A stretch of DNA of 64,000 nucleotides from Cognatishimia sp. 1_MG-2023 (GTDB lineage: Bacteria; Pseudomonadota; Alphaproteobacteria; Rhodobacterales; Rhodobacteraceae), in assembly GCF_030548175.1 (NCBI RefSeq), contig NZ_JAUORX010000003.1:62001-126000 (forward strand). Reading direction: 5' to 3'. The position numbers and the translations under genes are program-made. Positions 61,381 to 64,000 of the stretch are shown in pieces. How positions within the stretch are numbered: position 1 is the first letter of the stretch; every line of letters starts with the position of its first letter. The notes beneath the pieces are model-generated. The model did not search any database, had not been told where the DNA came from, and saw only the letters and a program-made list of their open reading frames with translations.

Positions 61381-62157
61381 TTAGGCGGATACAGTCGAAG
61401 ATAAGAACTGTTTCAACCTGTCGGATTTGGGCGCTTTGAACAGGTGTTCGGGCGCGCCTTCTTCTTCAATCAGCCCCTGGTGCAAGAACACCACGTGGCT
61501 AGATATGTCTGCGGCCATTTTCATGTCGTGTGTCACGATCAGCATGGTCCGGCCCTCTGCGGCGAGGGATTTGATAACTTTGATAACTTCTTGTTCCAGC
61601 TCTGGATCAAGCGCGGATGTGGGTTCGTCAAACAACAGCGCCTCTGGTTCCATACACAGACCGCGCGCGATGGCGGCGCGTTGTTGTTGGCCCCCAGAAA
61701 GCTGTGCTGGGTACACATCGCATTTGTCGCCAATACCAACCTTGTCGAGGTACTCGCGGGCTTTCATTTCGACTTCGTGTTTGTCGCGACCCAGAACCGT
61801 GACGGGTGCTTCCATGACGTTTTGTAGGATTGTCATGTGCGACCACAGGTTAAATTGCTGAAAGACCATCGACAGGTTGGTGCGAATGCGCAGCACTTGC
61901 TTGGGATCGGCTGGCACACGGTTTAGACCTGTGCCTTTCCATTTCACGGGCTCGCCTTTGAAAAGGATTTCGCCCTGCTGGCTGTCCTCTAGCAGGTTGC
62001 AGCACCGTAGGATGGTGGACTTGCCAGAACCAGAACTGCCAATCAGCGAAACGACGTCGCCTTTATGCGCTTTGATGTCGACGCCTTTGATAACTTCAAG
62101 GTCGCCATACGCTTTGTGCAGGCCATTGATTTCCAGCACCGGCAGTGTGTCGGTCAA
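61381..62157 (-). CDS. Polar amino-acid ABC transporter ATPase, HisP-like
   Basis: 258 residues. Walker A is LIGSSGSGKSTILRC, the Q-loop is MVFQQFNLWSH, the signature is AQLSGGQQQRAAIARGL, Walker B is ALLFDEPTSALDPE and the H-loop is LIVTHDM. It is the first gene of ATPase-binding protein-HisQ-HisM and powers import. The 177 bases upstream hold the promoter; I see no clear operator. Confidence 0.92.
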   Translation of the reverse strand: MTDTLPVLEINGLHKAYGDLEVIKGVDIKAHKGDVVSLIGSSGSGKSTILRCCNLLEDSQQGEILFKGEPVKWKGTGLNRVPADPKQVLRIRTNLSMVFQQFNLWSHMTILQNVMEAPVTVLGRDKHEVEMKAREYLDKVGIGDKCDVYPAQLSGGQQQRAAIARGLCMEPEALLFDEPTSALDPELEQEVIKVIKSLAAEGRTMLIVTHDMKMAADISSHVVFLHQGLIEEEGAPEHLFKAPKSDRLKQFLSSTVSA

Positions 62158-62334
62158 AGCAGCATTTCCCCAGTTGATGTCTTAGTCTATTTTTTTATTG
62201 CTGACCAATTGGGACGAAAAGCCGGAGGATTGCAACTCGCAAAACGGAAGAAAGCGGTGTGAATCGTCCGAATTGCGCTAGGCTACTGGAATTTTGTTCA
62301 AAGTTTAGCAACGAAACAAGATACTGCAGGATTC

Positions 62335-62775
62335 TTACGACTGGCCAGTCACACGCTGCCGCGCGAGGGCGCTGTCACGGTCATTGATGCCTAATAGATT
62401 GGCCGCAAGACGCACAATGGCGTCCTCTTCGGCATCCCGTTCCCCATCGGCCAAGACGACCTGCCACAGGGATTCTATCACACCAATGCGCTCTTCATGG
62501 GCCACCGCATCCTTGATCGCGCGTGTGAACCGCACGGTGTCTGGTGCTTCGGTTTCCAAGGTCTCTGCCTCTTTGCGCAGGGCTGTCGCCTCGAATGGGG
62601 ACAGGCCATAGCGGCTGGCAACAATGCGATCAATTCGTTCGATTTCCGCCGGGGCATAGTCCCCATCCGCACGGGCAATGCGCACCAAAAGGGCGGTCAA
62701 CGCAAGACGCGCATCTGTGTCAGACAAAGGGGCCGGGGCGGGTGCGGTCAGGCGCTTTAGGAAATCAGCAAACAT
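62335..62775 (-). CDS. TerB-like (tellurite-resistance/DjlA-type) protein
   Basis: 146 residues. The all-helical TerB domain is recognised by RLALTALLVRIARADGDYAP and LWQVVLADGERDAEEDAIVR, acidic helices that could bind metal. A second related protein is encoded at 63746-64000, with a deacetylase gene between them. The function of lone TerB proteins is not established. Confidence 0.82.
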   Translation of the reverse strand: MFADFLKRLTAPAPAPLSDTDARLALTALLVRIARADGDYAPAEIERIDRIVASRYGLSPFEATALRKEAETLETEAPDTVRFTRAIKDAVAHEERIGVIESLWQVVLADGERDAEEDAIVRLAANLLGINDRDSALARQRVTGQS

Positions 62776-62823
62776 AAGCGATAGATCGGGCTTCTGACGC
62801 GAAAGGTCAAGCGGTGGAGGGAA

Positions 62824-63738
62824 ATGGTGTGGCCAAGTGAAACAAGCGATCCTATGGTCATAGCATTATCTGAATGTGAATTGATCCATATGCCTTTGAA
62901 AACTGTGCTCTTTAGCCTTGCGATTTTGTTGATTGTTTTGAGCCAAGTGGCGTTTTCTGCCGAGGTTGCCATTACCTTGGACGACCTGCCGTACGTCAAC
63001 CCGTCCCAAAATTCGCCAGATGAGGGGCTGGCCATTGTGAAAGCTGTGAATGGGGCGCTTTCCCTGCACGGCATTACCGCGATAGGTTTTGTTGTTGGTG
63101 GGCAGATTTCCCGGAAAACCAAACCAGCTTTGCAGGCCTTTATTGATGACGGCCATCAGGTTGGGAACCACAGTTGGACCCATCCTGACTATGGAACATT
63201 GACTGTCAAAGAATTCCGCAAAGAGGTTCACAAGACGGATCGCGCCTTGCGAGGATGGATGGGGGACACCAAGTTCTTTCGGTTCCCTTATTTGCGTGAA
63301 GGGGAGACGCCAGAGGCAAAAGCCGCTGCCGAGAGCGTGTTGGCCGCATTGGGGTATGTGAATGCACCTGTTTCAATCGACAATGATGAGTGGCGATACA
63401 ATTCAGAATACGTAATGGCCTTGGCCGCAGGAGATGCCGCGCGCGCAAAGGCGATAGGGGCGGAGTATGTGGAACATATTCAGGAACGCACGGTTCATTT
63501 TCAAACCCTCGCGCAGGACGCTTTGGGCCACGATGTAAAACACATCCTTTTGCTGCATATGAACAAGATCAATGCGGATTATCTTGGCGATCTGCTGGAT
63601 TGGTATGCGGGCGAGGGGTGGTCCTTTATCTCTCTCAAAGAGGCGATGTCGGATCCCCTATATTCCGCACCAGACCTATATGCGGGCCCGCGCGGGCTGT
63701 CGCAAATTGAGCGCGTTGTCGGATTGAAAAGCAACTAA
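62824..63738 (+). CDS. Polysaccharide deacetylase (NodB) family protein, exported
   Basis: 304 residues from ATG 62824, with GGAGGG four bases upstream. The hydrophobic signal (TVLFSLAILLIVLSQVAFSA) then begins only at about residue 27, so ATG 62890 is a plausible alternative start. NodB motifs are VAITLDDLPY (catalytic Asp pair) and GNHSWTHPDYGTLTV (metal His). The C-terminal HILLLHMNKINADYLGDLLD contains a His at the third motif. It probably acts on envelope glycans in the periplasm. Confidence 0.82.
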   Translation: MVWPSETSDPMVIALSECELIHMPLKTVLFSLAILLIVLSQVAFSAEVAITLDDLPYVNPSQNSPDEGLAIVKAVNGALSLHGITAIGFVVGGQISRKTKPALQAFIDDGHQVGNHSWTHPDYGTLTVKEFRKEVHKTDRALRGWMGDTKFFRFPYLREGETPEAKAAAESVLAALGYVNAPVSIDNDEWRYNSEYVMALAAGDAARAKAIGAEYVEHIQERTVHFQTLAQDALGHDVKHILLLHMNKINADYLGDLLDWYAGEGWSFISLKEAMSDPLYSAPDLYAGPRGLSQIERVVGLKSN

Positions 63739-63745
63739 GCGCCTT

Positions 63746-64000
63746 CTAAGGCGCCGGGCTGTCCTTTGGGTCGATTCCCATGACGCGTTCGATTTCGTGA
63801 AGTGCGGCGTCTTCTTCGGGGGTGTCGCGGCCATCGGCTAGGATGACTTTCCACATGGCGTTTACCATTTCCAAACGGTGGGCGTAGTCGACGTGTTCGC
63901 GGATGATCAGGCCGAAATCGGGGGTGCCGGGGGCTTGGGCCTCTAGCTTTTCGCAGGTGGCGCGCATTTTGGCGGCCTCTACGGCGTTGATTTCGAATGA
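63746..64000 (-). CDS. TerB-like protein, truncated by window edge
   Basis: The reading frame runs to the last base of the window, so the N-terminus lies outside. The visible 84 residues include EMVNAMWKVILADGRDTPEE and the ending VMGIDPKDSPAP, matching the C-terminal helices of the gene at 62335 (LWQVVLADGERDAEED). The ATG at 63967 is probably internal because the open frame SFEINAVEAAK continues before it. It is convergent with the deacetylase gene, seven bases apart. Confidence 0.75.
   Translation of the reverse strand, partial: SFEINAVEAAKMRATCEKLEAQAPGTPDFGLIIREHVDYAHRLEMVNAMWKVILADGRDTPEEDAALHEIERVMGIDPKDSPAP

Overview
The window is an ordinary-looking stretch of chromosome from a marine-type alphaproteobacterium, most likely the Rhodobacteraceae (Roseobacter group). 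The case rests on gene content: class I PHB synthase with phasin and PhaR, membrane-bound cytochrome urate oxidase PuuD, a DmdC/FadE-type long acyl-CoA dehydrogenase, quinone-linked PyrD, ParE, and many ATGA-coupled operons. There are no phage, IS, CRISPR, rRNA or tRNA signals. The window cuts two genes: a SPOR-domain protein at the left edge and a TerB-like protein at the right edge.

Layout. 1-2.9 kb: SPOR protein, a degenerate M48-like membrane protein, a sulfotransferase. 2.9-10.8 kb: a fatty-acid/acyl-CoA degradation block (multifunctional FadJ-type enzyme, cupin, thiolase, GST, RHH-like small protein, acyl-CoA dehydrogenase) headed by two paralogous MerR regulators with ACGT-core palindromes nearby. 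10.8-19.9 kb: two PaaI thioesterases, MATE pump, ArsC-like reductase, pyrD, DUF952, a periplasmic 5'-nucleotidase, DUF1992, an SRAP protein, ureidoglycine aminohydrolase and a divergent GAPDH. 19.9-25.6 kb: a pyruvate dehydrogenase operon of homodimeric-E1 type (aceE-aceF-lpd with lipoyl-E3). 25.8-30.4 kb: uricolytic genes (allA, a puuE-OHCU decarboxylase fusion, uraH, a LysR regulator, puuD). 30.5-45.3 kb: mostly housekeeping genes (parE, aspC, sdhE, gloA, thyA, folA, csp) mixed with uncharacterised genes. 45.3-47.8 kb: a four-gene bufABCD-type operon (DUF2282 precursor, DUF692 MNIO enzyme, DUF2063 partner, DoxX protein), predicted to make a copper-binding modified peptide (bufferin). 48-51.7 kb: thrS and two alpha/beta hydrolases. 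51.7-56.1 kb: phaZ, phaC, phaP and phaR with TGC-rich PhaR-type boxes in front of three of the transcription units. 56.2-64 kb: a DegT aminotransferase, a GATase, a complete polar amino-acid ABC transporter, and a polysaccharide deacetylase between two TerB-like genes.

The intergenic DNA carries more structure than usual. A 41-nt imperfect hairpin repeat occurs three times (17.05, 30.43, 58.36 kb). A second dispersed motif (GAGTATTTTT followed by GAAAGATGAAG) occurs four times, twice as an inverted pair. There are strong stem-loops just downstream of the bufferin precursor gene and of the ABC binding-protein gene, a perfect 11-bp inverted repeat in the leader of the GAPDH gene, and an 18-bp perfect palindrome in the aceE leader. 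Five of fifteen convergent gene pairs overlap by exactly four bases through interlocked stop codons.

The system most worth following is the bufABCD operon, with its intercistronic hairpin and upstream inverted repeat. Function calls are by recognition of motifs and family features; no searches were run.
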